Program-made: the position numbers and the translations under genes
Origin: Ornithodoros turicata
Taxonomy: Eukaryota > Arthropoda > Arachnida > Ixodida > Argasidae
Length of the DNA stretch: 64,000 bases
Direction of reading: 5' to 3'
NCBI RefSeq assembly: GCF_037126465.1
Contig: NC_088201.1
Location: 23,978,550 to 24,042,549 of the forward strand
Notes under the pieces: generated by a model
Told to the model about the DNA's origin: nothing
The model's input: only the letters and a program-made list of their open reading frames with translations
Databases searched by the model: none
Shown: piece by piece, positions 43,571 through 57,100 of the stretch
Numbering within the stretch: position 1 is the first letter of the stretch
Layout: each line of letters opens with the position of its first letter

Positions 43571-45843
43571 TGCAAACAGAAAACGACATGATCTGGTCAT
43601 GCACGTTCACTACAACTGAAAAAGGTACACAAACGTGTAAGACGGGATAAAAACAAGTATCGAGGTCATTCGGGGAAGTATTACGCGTCGAGAAAGCGGT
43701 TGTTCAATGACGCCTCACCAACTCGCCGAAATTTCCACTGTTATTGATTCGAGTTTGTTTCTTCATGGTCATTAATAAGGCGCATGATTTCTCCAAGGAA
43801 AATGTTCAACTCACAGTGGACTGCACCTTCAAAGCTGCGTGTGTGGACTGAGGGAATGTCTCTTGTAGGAGATGTGCCCTGTCCTGAAAATTGATGACAA
43901 GTGTGCAATTTGAAACCGCATGGGTTACAAGGGAGATTTCCAGTTTTACAACTAGAAACGGTGTTATGACATAGCCACACATGAACTTGGTGAAATTAGT
44001 GCAATGTTGGATAATGTTATTGTGCTACTCATTTGTGATGCGATTTAAAGGAGTTTGAACACACCTCTTGAATTTTTTTTCTTTTTCGTCGTTCTGTGCA
44101 AGTGACAACCCATATGTCGCTGAACCCAGACTTGCTGCAGCAAGGTGCGCAAGGGTACTCTTGTCCCACAGTTTGTGTTGAACCTGATGTAACTTGTGCC
44201 ACAAGCAGCACTATTCAGTGCTTTTCTAGGCATTGTTCTCTTATTAGATTCACAAATGACCTTAAAAAAATAGCAGGTGCTGATGTTACGATGCTTGAAT
44301 TCACCGACGCTATAGTGGTAGACCACGAAAGTCCTATACGAACGAAAGAAGACACCATGTGTGTGGAGAATCGTGAAGCAGATGACGGGAATGTATGTTT
44401 CCATGAACAAAAGTATCGCCCACTCAGTTCCCGTTTAATCAGGCACATAACACCTATTCTGTGTTTGCTCCTATATGTATAGCATGGGTTATACTCTAGC
44501 TTTGTACGCATTTTCTAGTTTCTCGTTCTATAAGGCATGAAAGTATGTATAACGTGTAACGTCGAAGCACACGCAAGCCTGAGAATGAACATGACTTCTT
44601 TCTGTTTTTTTTTTTTTTTTTTTTTCATAGGCTTATCATGTGCACTTGAGGAGAGTGGCAGTAAAAGTGTTCAGGAGGGTTACGGTGCTCCTTGCAGCAC
44701 ACATGCCAAGGGTTTACTCACAAAAAAAAAAAAAAAAAGTGCAAGAACTCCCCCTCCCCACCTTCCCCTCCCCCCCCCCCCCCTCATCTCTTTGCAGCGT
44801 ACATTTATGGGGCCAGATGCCGTCCTTGCAGTAGTTTCCAATTAAGATCATCTATAGAAGGACTTGCTAGTGCTTTTCATTAGCTTCTAGGTTCTTGTCA
44901 TCCATAGATTATAGTATTGATAGATAGATAGATTGATATGATATATTTATGTTTCTTGGGTGCATTATCTTCTTTGGAAACGACTAGAAGGACGACCTCT
45001 GACACGAGACTATTTAAATGTGTGCGTTGTAATTAAATTCACTAGATGAGAGGGTGCTCAGTGTGCCGTCTACGTTTCTTCGTGGCCGTTTCTTTTGCGC
45101 TGATGTAACCCCACTGTCTGTGTCTTATGCTATATCCCGTGTACACACGCTCGATCTCTAGAGAGCCCCCATATATAGCCTTCCTCCAGTGTATAAGGTT
45201 CTGTCGACTAGTGGACCCGGGATTCCGAGATCCCGAAATCCGGGAATCTCTGCATATTTTCATGTCCTGAAATCTGGGACTTTTGAGGATTTTGAGATTT
45301 TGATGATAGGTGGGAGAAGGAAAGTACGCTATCTTCTCGACCTTTGTTTCCAGGCATCCCCTCCACGAAAACTATCTGTTGTAATCCGAAATCGAACCAA
45401 CCAATGTGTCCACAACACGTGACAAACACGTCAGCTGCTGACCCAACTCAGCACCACACACGCACAGCCCATAGCCGAGCACTGCAATTGAGTATTATTT
45501 AAATCGTTCTCGACTTCCGTGATCTCCACGCATGTGTCCTTTATTAATGTCTTTTTTCTTTTTTTTATGTGCTTAACGCTCTACCATAGGTGAGCAGCAG
45601 TTTTTCCCACATGGAAATCGTAACATTACCTACACTCGATCTTCTGGTATATCTTTGATATCTTCATTTTCTTGAGGCGAGTGGAACCTTGTCCATTCCT
45701 CGCCGCAACAACATCTCTTCATACCACGCGACTCATTTCTCCGAGATGCTTTGTGATACTTATACATATCTGTATATATATGACTTGTGCGGAATTGGGA
45801 ACGAGTCACAAACAAAAGAAAAATATTTTCCATTGAGGACGCC
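43571..45843. other. Mostly anonymous stretch, unresolved exon-like frames
   Basis: A plus-strand frame from about 44103 to 44482 follows a pyrimidine tract and AG (TTTTTTCTTTTTCG..CAAG) and is open for about 125 codons; a second acceptor-like tract (T-run then CATAG) is at about 44613-44635. A minus-strand frame at 43741-43980 is also open. None is recognised, so I do not call a gene. T-run 44613-44631, A-run 44719-44735, C-run 44769-44781. GGGATTCCG/ATCCCGAAATCC repeats lie at about 45218-45300. Confidence 0.35.
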
Positions 45844-46070
45844 AGCTCAAAACAGAACTTCACCACATTACACGTTTCTGGTCAACCATAATTCACAATG
45901 ATATCGTCCTCTTTCCTGATCTGTCGCACATGAAAAGCGTACGCCTTTTTTTGGACACTTTGCAACTGTAGTATAACAAAAAGGCGTACGCCCACATGTC
46001 TCCTCAAATCAGAAGTGATAACGTGGATGGTTCCAGGCGTGCTATAAGACGAAGTTCTGTTTTCAGGGCA
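45844..46070. mobile_element. Diverged hairpin MITE B
   Basis: AGCTCAAAACAGAACTTCAC to GAAGTTCTGTTTTCAGGGCA, with AAAGCGTACGCC / AAGGCGTACGCC cores. Both ends are present but diverged. Confidence 0.75.
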
Positions 46071-46749
46071 TTCTGCAATATCTTTCCTCAAGTGGCGAAT
46101 TTCCCCATTCATTGTCATTAACTTATTTGTTGTTGTTGTTCCTTCTGCAGGCATGCTGATAGAGTTTGTAGTAAATCAAGTCGAGGAACAATATATGCAA
46201 ACCTGATTGCCCTTACTTCCAGCAGGCTCATCCCCACGTGGGGCTATGCATATGCATTTCATGTTAACGTGCAAGGAGGAAGGGCTATCGGGTGACAGAT
46301 TTAAGGGTGATCTGCGCCTTTCTTTTCTCTCTCTCTCTCTCCAAACGAAGGGGACTGCTGCCAGTTACAAGACAAGTGCGTGTCTTACGCGACTGACCTA
46401 GGTACAGTATCGTGGGGACAACATGAATAACAAACCAATAATATACAAGCAAAAATGGGGTGGCTGGGAAGGGCACCGCGGCTGATTGCGCATCTCGGAG
46501 CCTTTTCCAGACTATTTCACCATCTCTTCTCACTGACATTGGCACATGCATGCGATTCTACGCTTTACAACAATACTTGCACAGTGAGAGAGAGAATAAT
46601 TCCAACTGGGTTCTTGTTACTCCGAGCAATACCTCGATTTGAGCATCGTTCAATCTGTATACTCTGAAGAAGGTGACCTGGGAATAAGTTTCCTTCCGCA
46701 CGGTATTCCTGATCATTGAGCTCTAAATGGCAGTGCTGAGCTCGGTTCA
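46071..46749. other. Anonymous stretch upstream of the homeobox-like exon
   Basis: A (CT)n tract is at about 46326-46340. No gene supported. Confidence 0.35.
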
Positions 46750-46964
46750 TTGGCAAGATCCCGTCAACTGAGGCGGAGCAGTGTGTGGAGGCGGAGAGTG
46801 AGAAGCATGTGTCGAGAGCTTTCCCTCCCGCCTCCAATGGGAAGCACCGCCCAGCGCTCATAATCGCGCGAGGCCGACCTCGCCGGGGGCACCCCACTGG
46901 AGTTCTGCTCGCGTACAGAGAACGACGTGTTTTGCACCACTGACGAGGATATGGACTCCACGCG
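46750..46964 (+). promoter_or_regulatory. GC-rich promoter/5' UTR candidate
   Basis: The 200 bp before the coding exon are CG-rich, unlike flanking sequence, and contain CTCCAATGGG (CCAAT-box-like, about 46834) and GCACCGCCCAGC. There is no TATA box. An upstream ATG (46951) opens a 2-codon-scale frame that closes at the TGA overlapping the main ATG. Promoter function is inferred from position. Confidence 0.35.
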
Positions 46965-47370
46965 ATGAGCACTAGGATGACCAGCCCAGAGCCAACGGAT
47001 GGAAGTCGCTCCCCGTCACCCGTGCCTTCACAGATCAACAGCCCACCACTGCAGGCTCAGGGGTTCAAGCCACGGTTGTCGTTCAGCATAAGCAGGCTTC
47101 TCGGCGATGACTCGCCAGAGAGACCTGTCAGCGGGGACTGTGGTCCTGGGACCGCGGGTGAAGGGTCTTCCTTGAGCCCACTGACGGTCCCCGCCGCCGC
47201 TGGTTCGCCGTCAGGGTTGCCTGGCGCCTCCCAGCTCAGTCCTCTGCACCTTGGTGCCAATGGAACTGTGATTCGCGTGCCAGCTCATCGGCCGGCACCG
47301 ATGAATTCCTTTCCTTCTGGCTTTCCTTGGATTGGACCAGCACATGCCGTTGTCAAAGACAGGCTGCAAG
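46965..47370 (+). CDS. First coding exon of a Tlx/C15-like homeobox gene (candidate)
   Basis: 135 codons plus one base, ending CAAG|GTGAGT, a consensus splice donor (phase 1). An in-frame TGA lies 24 bases upstream, so the ATG at 46965 is the first available; it has G at -3. The exon is Ser/Pro/Gly-rich. FSISRLL (residues 40-46) fits the Groucho-binding eh1 motif of many homeobox repressors, and FPW (120-122) followed by VKDRL (130-134) resembles the FPWM..KDRF signature just before the homeodomain in TLX1-3 and Drosophila C15/clawless. In those genes the homeodomain begins in the next exon, which fits the donor position. The homeobox itself is not visible downstream in this window, so a long intron is required. 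Family role: sequence-specific nuclear transcription factor for appendage or neural development. Alternative: another eh1-bearing homeobox gene. Confidence 0.6.
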
Positions 47371-50300
47371 GTGAGTGCACGTCTACGTTTTTGACGGCGA
47401 TCCTCCAAGTTGTGGCAAGCGGTTGTGCGCAACGTCTGCCATGTGCTCGGAGTCATCGCACGTCATTGTCATGATTGAAGCAAAGAGCGTTTAATTCAGC
47501 ATCTATAATCCGTTTTTCTATAATCAAAGTCAAACTCAGCATCTCACATCCATATATGCATAAAAAAGGAGAACTCGTTGGTTACCTAAATGAGGAACAG
47601 GATGTCACTGTCCGTCTAACCAATCAATCCGCCACTGGATCGTGAAATATCCAGTTATGTCGACGAAATATTTCACTCGTCAGTTGGTATAAATTTGTTG
47701 TAAGGCGATCACTATCTGACGTTGTCCAATAGTATACGGTATTCTCGTGTGAGAGTTGAAACGTGAGAACTGAGGACGCCAGCTGCGTAAGCTTTTGTCT
47801 AACTATTACGGATGCATAGACGAAGACAACTTGTATATCACCGTTTTCTGAATTCCCTGATATCACAAAGACGCCTCTCACGCGAGTTCCTTGCACACGA
47901 TCATGATCTCTATGCACACACACTGCCCATATGCATACACATGCCAATGATTCTGTGCATGCCAACATACAATACGTTCCACTGAAATATGAGAATGGGG
48001 TATGAATCATCGCAACACGTAATATGTAACGGTCTCATGTTAGACCAAAATACTCGGTTTACGAAATGCTGCGTTTCTTTCTTCAGCACTCCTTTCCTTG
48101 TGAAGAACTCGGTGCATAGCATGCTTGCATTGCACCGTTTTCGTCGAAACCGACCTGCAGATTTTATCGGGCCCATGCAACGCGAAACCCATACTGGACG
48201 GAGATGAGATATAACGGTCTCGGTTTTACGACTTGATAACAATCGATACACGCTTTTGCCACCCGTGAACAATGTTGCTTCGCCGCGAACAAGCGGCAGA
48301 TTTATTGGCAAGTTTCTGGTGCGGCTGTTTATCGTCACCACTTGACTGCATGTAGTGTAGTGAAACACCGAAAAGATTGGACAGAGGAGTGCAATTTGTT
48401 ACGGGAGCACAACAGAACACTGGTTTCATTGGAGGAATGCTGATATCGGACAACGTTAAGACATGTACGTCATCGTGGTGTCCTTTTATCGTGCACTCTT
48501 TAAGCGTTACAGTGCAGTATATAGAAAGTGCGACGACACCTGCAAAAGCGGTAGACGTGATATCTTCTCTGTGCCAAATAGTTGCAATATGCAGTATGTA
48601 TCTAGCATTCCCACCGCAGATTAATGTACTGGTAAAACTCGTTCTAACCTTGCCCCGTCTGCTTCTCCACACTTCTCTACGATTAGTTTTTCCGCAGTTC
48701 GTGCGGTCTTCGACTGTGATAAACGTTTAAGTCATCAATGTCTGTGTCGCAGTTGTTCTGTTCTGCTCTCGTTCAACCTAGCTTTCTACTGTTCTAGCTT
48801 TCTTGTACGAATAGGCACCTCGGCCATCATTTTTCATTTACCGAAGCGTCCATGTGCCAAAGTTTCAGCTCGTTTGCCACGAACATATGTTTGTTGAATC
48901 AGTTACACGCATCGGAGAGTATTGCGACTCCATGTATGTCGCCTCCATCACGCGAAGCTCCCGGCAATATAGTCGTATATTACTGTATGCGGAGATGGAT
49001 GAGGAAATGGGAGAAGACGGTGACAAAAGGCTTCAATTCAATTCTTTGTTTTTCTGGTGCCCATCAACAACCAGGATTGGATGGCACTAGATGATAACGT
49101 TAGGATGAAATGAACGGGGGAGCGTTGTAAACACAGGCAATATTCTGCTTCATTTAGGAACACATAAGTGGTGTGCGTAGCCGAAGTATATGACGGGGCA
49201 CGAAAGCAAATTTCGAACAACATAACAGTTAACGCACTATTTTTAGCCAAAATACTGCGTGAAATGTGGGGGGAAATGCAATGGTCATGACAGCTAGCTA
49301 TTGGGAACGCAACAAATCCTCTTTACTCAAAGGGTAACAAAAAAAAAAAAAAACGAGATACTCACATTTGCCACCCTCGTGGGAACGAGCTCATATGACA
49401 GAACAATAATCTCTTGCGTATGCGACGGGAGCAAAGGAGCCACACTCTGATCTGATCGTCCACATTTCCGAATGCTATATCTACATGCATTCCCCATTTA
49501 TCGTCACATCATCTATTTGTTTTTGTTGTATATGTATTAGTATATTACATCCCAACCAGTACTTTTCCCGACATGGCGAACCCCGGAGGCCTAAACTCTA
49601 GCATATATAACCCTTCAATATACCATGTTTCACAATGTTACCCACTCTCACCCTCAACGCATTAACCTCATGCTTTCCTTTTAAAGTCATCTTCTGTGAT
49701 TCATCTCATCATTCTTTCACCGTTTATTAGTAATCTTTTTTTTTGTCATCTGTGTCTTTAATCTACCTCATCCTTCTTTCATCATTTGTTAGTTTTTCGG
49801 TATTTCCTAATTTTTTTCTTTATTTCTTATTTCTTAATTTTCTTTATTTCTTTTTATTTATTTATTATTATTTCTTTCTTTCTTTAATTCTTATCTTTTC
49901 TTTTTATTTATTTATTATTATTTCTTATTTCTGGAATATCAAGCCGACGTCCCGTTTGGCTGACCTTTCCCCGTTTTTCTTTTCCTTTTCGTTCCCCCCG
50001 TTCCCCCCCGTTCTGGATGTATAAAATGCACCGTAAAGCTTCTCTGTCCGTTTCTGTGAAAGAGAAGTCAGGTAGACGGCACCAAATTGTATTACCGACA
50101 CGGTTCGATGTCACGGAAACGGACTTCACTCGAAGAACAACACTCTTATGACTCTTCAGGTGCGGACCTCAAGAGAGAGAGAGAGAGAGAGAAAGGGGGG
50201 TACGAATGTCCTGACAGCCTTCTGTTTATCTTCCAATAGTGTTGCAGTTGACTGTGGGTAGTGCGTGTAGAATGCTGTCCCCCACCTCAGGAAAATCCTG

Positions 50301-50532
50301 GATCAACCCCTGGGACCCTATATCAATTCATAACGCGATATCGCGTAATATCAAACATATATATCCGTATACGATCGCACAGTATATGTCCATTCCTCAT
50401 GGAATATTTTGAAGCCTGGAGACTGGGACAGTATACTCAGGGGACGTCATCAGGGGACAGTCATCATTCATTCGTCTCATCTATCCTGGTTGAGAGGTGA
50501 AAACCACGGACTGTGTATAGGCTATAGTTTTA
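47371..50532. other. Probable intron of the homeobox-like gene; otherwise anonymous
   Basis: If the exon at 46965 is real, sequence from here on is its intron. No second exon is recognised. A T-rich (TTTATTTCTT)-like tract covers about 49735-49930, and (GA)n is at about 50174-50192. Confidence 0.35.
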
Positions 50533-50600
50533 AACAGCAACACAACTTTATTGCAGTGATGATGATCTGATGGGTGTTTCTTCGCCGCAGGCAGTGGTTT
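50533..50600 (-). mobile_element. LINE tail fragment
   Basis: ACAGCAACACAACTTTATTG and the following GATGATGATCTGATGGG resemble the (reverse) 3' end of the LINEs at 6899 and 31798. Very short and diverged. Confidence 0.4.
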
Positions 50601-53600
50601 TTTGTGTGATTTCTTTTTCTCTCTCCCCTCTTTTTTTTTTCTTTCTTTTTTTTTTTTTTGCTTACAATCATGAGCAGCGGCAGCATGTGCCGGTGCTCAT
50701 GATTTGGGTACATTAGAAACGTGTACTTCTTTTTAATAAAGGGTGATGGTGATGTAATAAAGAAAAAAGTGGGTTTCGACGAAGTAGAACTGGCTACCCC
50801 AGCACGCTTACACACAGAAAGTACAAACAGATGATGAGATGATGAGGAAACAAAGAGATTATGACCAGAGAAGAACAGAGATGATAATGGAGTTCACCGT
50901 GTAGTTCAAAAGTTTCGACCAAGTGAGTGTAAAATGTCGGAATCGCCGGGGGCACAAACAGCACACATAAAGGGGCAGGCGCTCAGCGCACGCATTCTTT
51001 GTTTTGCAGCACGCATGGCTCAATTAGTTCGGTGTTTGCATGCCACGGGGCTCGACACCTATTGCTTTGGTTTTCGACGGGGACGGTCAAGGCGTTGCAC
51101 ACGTTCCAGGAGTTGATACAAACTGTGCGAGGAAGGAAACTACTCCTCCCCCAGTACACCCGCAGAAAAGTGACAGGCTGTCGTTGTTTACACCCGGCAA
51201 CAATATATTTAATATATTTCTTCAAACTTACGTGCAATTTTCTTCAAGTGATCGTTGTAGGGTTTGTCATCACTACAGTTTTGGGAGGACGTTTCACATT
51301 GGATAGTTCAAATACTAATATACAGTGAAGAATGAACGAATAATTTTTAGGTATAGGGTCAAATACGTGGGGCGTGTCATAGAGTAAAACTGCGCCGAGG
51401 AGGCTTGTCGTAGAAGTAACTGCTGCAAGATGTGGGTTATTATCGACCCGATTATGGACCCGTGTATCTTTCCTCACCTTGAGCACTTCCACTTGGAAAC
51501 GAACAATAGAAAGATGCGGAAGACATATCCGCTCACGTCATACGGACAAGGATAGAAATTGATTCCTTCAAAAATTTTGGTGAGACCCCTTCGTATATTT
51601 TGTCAAGAATATCACCATACTCGTCGACAGCGTAATGATTGGCCCTTATTGTGTGGTCCCTGTTGTGATCAGCCTTCAAGCTGCGTGACACGAAGTAAAA
51701 GAGAAACTGTCAAACGCACAAATCGAATGGGTCTATGTGCTCAATAAAGTGTCGAAGGACAACAAATTATTCTCGCCATTCAGGGTCACTTCCGATGAAT
51801 GGTTTCTTTGTTACGGAATTATTAAATAAGCACCTTCAACGCTTCGCAAAATCATAGGTTGAAGTCAGGCGACGTGGGGAGTGGCACGGACGACAGTTGG
51901 AGGTGGAAAGCGAGGGTCTGCCGCCCACCCATTCCGCGATGGCAGAATTTGTATGTCCATAGTTCATTGTGTGCGGTGTGCTCCTATAGTTGTTGGCCAC
52001 CTTGTTCTTTACTGACGTTGTTGTGGGTTTTCTCTCTCTCTCTCTCTCTCTTTGTGTGTGTTTCTCTTCTAGTACCAAACGGCGTGTCAAACTTTTTGTT
52101 TCATTTTTAAGGCACTGTCAGGATACGCTGATCTAACCGTATTTGGATTGGATAGAGCAAAACAATAAACGGCACATTCATGTAAAGAATGTGCATGAAG
52201 CGGACACATCTCGTATGTTTTCGAGATTCTGTTTAGTTTACTACTTTTATTATTCTTCGGTTTTTATTTCGGTGATTTTGTGGCTTTGCTGCCTCTCCCC
52301 TTGCAATTACGGATAATATCATATTACAGCGAGCCATAGCCTTGTCCATTCTCCCAGTACAACGGCGAGTCCTCTGTCACGAAAAAAAGAAAAAAACGCA
52401 TAACACAGGGATTGAAAACTGCATTGAAGAACACAATTGAGCGCTCAGTCTCACATTGAGTCACAACACCGAGTGGCGCGCCTCGAGCCTGCATAACAAA
52501 ACGTAACACAAGCCATTAATCTTGCGAGACTTCCATAAAGAAGATTTATGTTCGCGTGATATAGTTAGAGGTGCGTAGGCACAGCTATTACCTCTATGTG
52601 CGCTTTCTGATAAAGCCAGTTGCTAGATTCGCATTTTACGGAACTCGCACCTGTCAGCGGCCTAAGAATGTTGGTAATGAATCGTCATTTCGTGGTATGA
52701 ATAAGTAAGCGAGTCGAGGAAAGACGCGCTTCCGATGCAGCGTACGCCCACGCATTATGCGTGCGGAGATAAACGCACACATCACACACTCAGGGACTTC
52801 ACGCTCTCCGCCGCTTCGGAATCTGCGCCTTCTTTTCGCCTGAGTTCAGATACATACTGGGAGCGCATGTGTGATCGTATATAATCGCCACTTGTAAATA
52901 CGCCTGGGATAGATGTATACAAATATATATACACACATATATATGGATTCGCCCGTAGTTGCAATGCGATTACGGGGCGCCGTATACGATACACTCTCGA
53001 TTCCTCTATATCTATACGTTCCACCTGTATTCGAAGGAAAGAAGAGTTCCCAAGGTGATGGTGATGTATTCGCTTGCCGAAGTTGAGCACTTCCAACAAG
53101 AGATACCTGCTGCATACGCATGCACGCCTGGGTGCTGGTTGGGTCTTGTTTTCATGCGTCGCAATGTCGGCCATGAGCACGCGAGGACGCGATGCGCGAA
53201 TGTCGTAATCACAGACACCTCGGTTTTGTAATAGGCCCGATTGTAGAATAAAGTAGGTATGTAGAAGCGTAGAAGGACATACTACTCCCTTAAGACATAA
53301 CGGCGATGTGGCTATATAGCAAACAATTCGTGCAAAAAGCAGTGGCTCATCCTGCTCGAGTCGGACGACGGCCAAACGGCCATCGCGCTTCAGGTGCTTT
53401 GAGAGTACCTTTTCGCATCGGTGAACTAAACACGCCATACCGGGGCTTTGAAAGCCTGTACATGGAGCGACTGGAGTTCTAGTTTGAAGTGGCGAACATC
53501 GCAAACGACGACAAGAAACGTGAGACATGTAGGCATCTGTTCGATGACTCATGATTTCAGCTGCCCTCCTGTACCATACCCTCATAAGTCGCCACATCAC

Positions 53601-53884
53601 TCAAGTACAAGATGGAATTGTAGAATAATGTTTATTTTATTGGATTCGTCCTACGAGAAGAGATTTCACTTTGTGGTCGTATTCCTTCATGGCGGCCATC
53701 CTCCTTTGGTAGTCAGCAGTCTTCACATCGGCCCGTATGATGCGTGGGACGGCTTCGTAATCCAGGTCCACGCTTTCTCCTTAGCAATGGAACCTCGAGG
53801 AGCGTCGCCGGAGGCGTGTGTGGCACATTTGCTTGCTTGGTCGACAATGGCTTTTAGTTTCCATTCTCTATAAAATCCGACCGA
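50601..53884. other. Anonymous stretch
   Basis: T-run around 50629-50659, (CT)n at about 52030-52051, TATATACACACATATATA near 52925-52945. A 272-codon minus-strand frame (52782-53600) is the longest unassigned frame; it is low in motif content, overlaps open frames on the other strand, and has no recognised domain, so I leave it uncalled. Confidence 0.35.
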
Positions 53885-54190
53885 TGAACGCGCTTTGCGG
53901 CTGTTGCAGCGCGGGATGCATGCAGTCGACCGTCGCCCCTTTACCCTCGGCAAGGTGCTGGGCCCCTGGCCCATATGCCCATATGTCGCCCTTTTGCCCG
54001 CTTATATGCCATTAAGGTCTCCGTCACTTTTGGGACTTTCTGTCATCAACCGGACTCTCCACCGTGCTCTGGTCACCTGAACTGCCATCTCACTTATCAT
54101 ATTTCATTCTCTATACAGTTGGCACTGGGGCAGCGCCCAGCCTGCTGGCCGGCATCAGCCCACTCTCATCATAGTCTCTTTATTTGTGTG
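53885..54190 (+). pseudogene. LINE 3' end fragment
   Basis: The plus strand encodes RRPFTLGKVLGPWP, matching the PFTL..LGPWP block before the stop of LINE ORF2 copies here, then a 3' UTR with CCAGCCTGCTGGCC and a TCTTTATTTGTG tail. 5' truncated, and probably frameshifted. Confidence 0.6.
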
Positions 54191-57100
54191 TGCAGTTGTT
54201 CGGTTGTTCTATCGCCACGATTGCTTATGAAAAGACATGTACCTGTTGTACAATAACGCAAGTGTGGAAGGACGGCTATTATTGACAGGTTAAGTGCCCT
54301 TCGTCATTGTTGCTAAGCAATAACATACAGGGCCGTCGAGAACGCGAGGGGACAGCCGGGGATGGAGCCGAATCTCTTCAGGGGCACGCCCGACCCAAGG
54401 GCCTACTGTTGGCTAGCAGCAGGGGCGAAGCTGATACATGCGGTTTACTGTGACGTGATGGACACGTCTGGAGCAGCGAGAGCCACACGTAGTCATACAA
54501 ACGAGACATACTTAGACCATGTTATCGAGACGTCAAGAGGGGCCCGGGCAGGACTGATCCCCGGGGCCCGTAATTTCTCTCGCAGGCCCTGATAACATAC
54601 TCTCGTACCCCATGGCTCCGAACTTCATATGACAGGAAATACGTCACTCTCTCATTCTTCAGACAGCGGACGCCTCTCTCCACTATTCCATGGCTTCCTG
54701 AATCCGGTTTGCGAAAGCGTCGCACGCGCATCGCAGGCTGTGACGTCTTGGCCACACATATGATATCGGTTGTCAATCCGACGCCTGAGTTGCAAGTATT
54801 CTTAGGACTGGACAATTCCCACGACGGGGAATTCTTCTTAATACGGTGGTGCTGTGCTGAAGCGCCAATAATGAACGACATGACTGAGAAGGGTCTATCA
54901 CTTTTGCATCCCGGGCAATGTTAGCATGGAAAAGAGGACACACCCGGAGCAATCGGGACGAAATGTCAATTACAGCCAGTGTTACAATATTCAGGCGGCA
55001 CGAGTAGTACAGACCGAAGACTGTGTGTGCAGACCAAAGTATCTGCTCAACACCGAGAAGCTGACACCATGCGTGGTATAACCCGGCATACGCCTCTAGT
55101 GTTTCCTCTTTAGAGGACATGACTGCAAGGTAAAATACCGCCAGAGCGAAGATCTGCCAGTTGCACACGCAGAGACTGAGTACCTGGTTGGTTGTTGTTC
55201 GACATCAAAGTGTAAGTTGAGCGTCACAAGACAATCCGTGGCAGAGGCGAATTCGCTGGCTTGTTCCAAGGTCAGCGATTGTGGCCTCTGACTATTCAAA
55301 ATGGCCTAGAACGATAGCAATTTCTTCGATGCACGCCACGGCCACAAGAATCTTAGGCACATATCTGCCACTCACAGAAATCCACTCGGTGTGACAACGG
55401 GCCAACATTCTTCGTCGAAGGATTCACCAGAAGCATTCACCGCAGAAAATAGGGCCTGCGGTCTAACAACTCCGTCGTTCGACATGTGTAACGAGACCAC
55501 CAGAGCGACACGGTTACGGCTGAGCAGCAGTAGTGACAGTGGTTCTCCATGTCAATAGAACTTTTACATCTCCCTGTTCAGGTAATTTAGAACTGTTATG
55601 AGCTTGTCGATATGCAATCACTTGTCTGACATTTTAGTGGATGTGCGTTAGCTGGACATCATTGCTTTCATGTGTCGTGCTGTCGGTCAGGAACGGGTCC
55701 TCGAGGAGGCCGAGGGTTGATGCACGTCGTAAACGTGCTATGGACGGAGGCACACAGACGCGGTGAAAACTGGATTTTGTGCATGTGAATTTATGGAAAT
55801 AAGAACCTAACAGAGCGATGTTGAAACTGGTAACGTTAGTACGAATCCTCAGCAAATGTTGCCATGGCGTTTGTCTCTCTGTGAAAACACGGGCAGCAAA
55901 AAATAAAATAAAATAAAAGGAAAAGAAAGAAAGAAAAGAGCTGGCTGTCATTAAAGGCAGGTACCTGATAGGCATCACGTTTAGACGGAACAAAATCACG
56001 TACGCAATGTGTCGAAATAACAGTCACGAGTGCCTGTGCGCTATGTCCGACGAAGGTAATTCTGCAAGCGGGCGTGCGGAATAGTACCTTAGCCAATGAG
56101 TACTTAGCGGGCGCGGAGATGGTTAGAAGCCATGACTCAGACATGCAGCCGTGATTTCTAGATGGTAGCTTTTGATGCGAATGGACCTTCTTGCGTGACG
56201 TCTCAGGTTTAAGCGAGCATTCTGATGTAGTTTAAGAAGCATAAACAATTACGGCAAAATAAAGGCAGCTCTATCCGCATGACGACGCACACACGCGATT
56301 TGGAGTCCTGATTAAGGTTTCTCGTGACCAGCCCTCGACTTGGTCGCGCCATTCTGAGCAGTTCCCTTGTTTTGATACAAGACGGCTCTTTGTGTACACT
56401 TGTGCTCGGGTGTCCTTCCATATTATTAGGGAAATAGTGCAATTGGATGGCCGAGATTGCACAGCCAGTCTGAAATTCGCCTGACTCTCCGAACTGCAGT
56501 CGTATAGTGTTCGCAGGTAATTGCTTGAATTATAGGTGTGTGTCAAAGCGGACATTAGGTTCGTGCGCATACATGGATGCGTCGTGCATTGTGAATCCAG
56601 ACAAGCGACTTTTGGTTTCTCTTTTGGAAAACGTTTGACCATGTAGCCGCCTTGACAGCTGTATGTTTATCGTTCATCCTTCTAAGAACGTTTTAAACTG
56701 TTTTTGATGAGAAGGTAAGCGAGTGCAAGACTGCTGAATGCCTGAGAGGTCGCCTTGAGCGATGGCTGCGCCAACGCGTGACTGTAGCGAAATGGCTGTT
56801 TGCATGCAGCCACTTTATTGATGCACAGCTTTCATGTTACGTATGAAAATTGATTTAATGCATGTATTATTGGCATCTAGTGACGATCACTCGCAGCACA
56901 GTTGAGCAGATTCCAAGTTGAAGAGGGCGCTTTTACGAACCGCACCGGTTGGAGTTTTCTCGATTTTCCGGCAACTTTACAATTGGTGCTTGTTGCACAC
57001 TGTTCAATTAGCGTAGATATACGGATTAAAAATTGCAGTTGAGTTGCTTGCCCTTTTATATCAAAACAACGGTAACGTCGAAATTTTGACTGAAGAGGGT

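Noticed and set aside
44103..44482. Exon-like frame after a pyrimidine tract and AG
   Set aside because: Open for about 125 codons and plausible, but no upstream exon, no recognised family, and competing open frames on the minus strand; left as unresolved.
52782..53600. 272-codon minus-strand open frame
   Set aside because: No recognised domain, includes low-complexity (Tyr/Ile/Cys from a TATATA tract), overlaps open frames on the other strand, and has no splice or promoter context.
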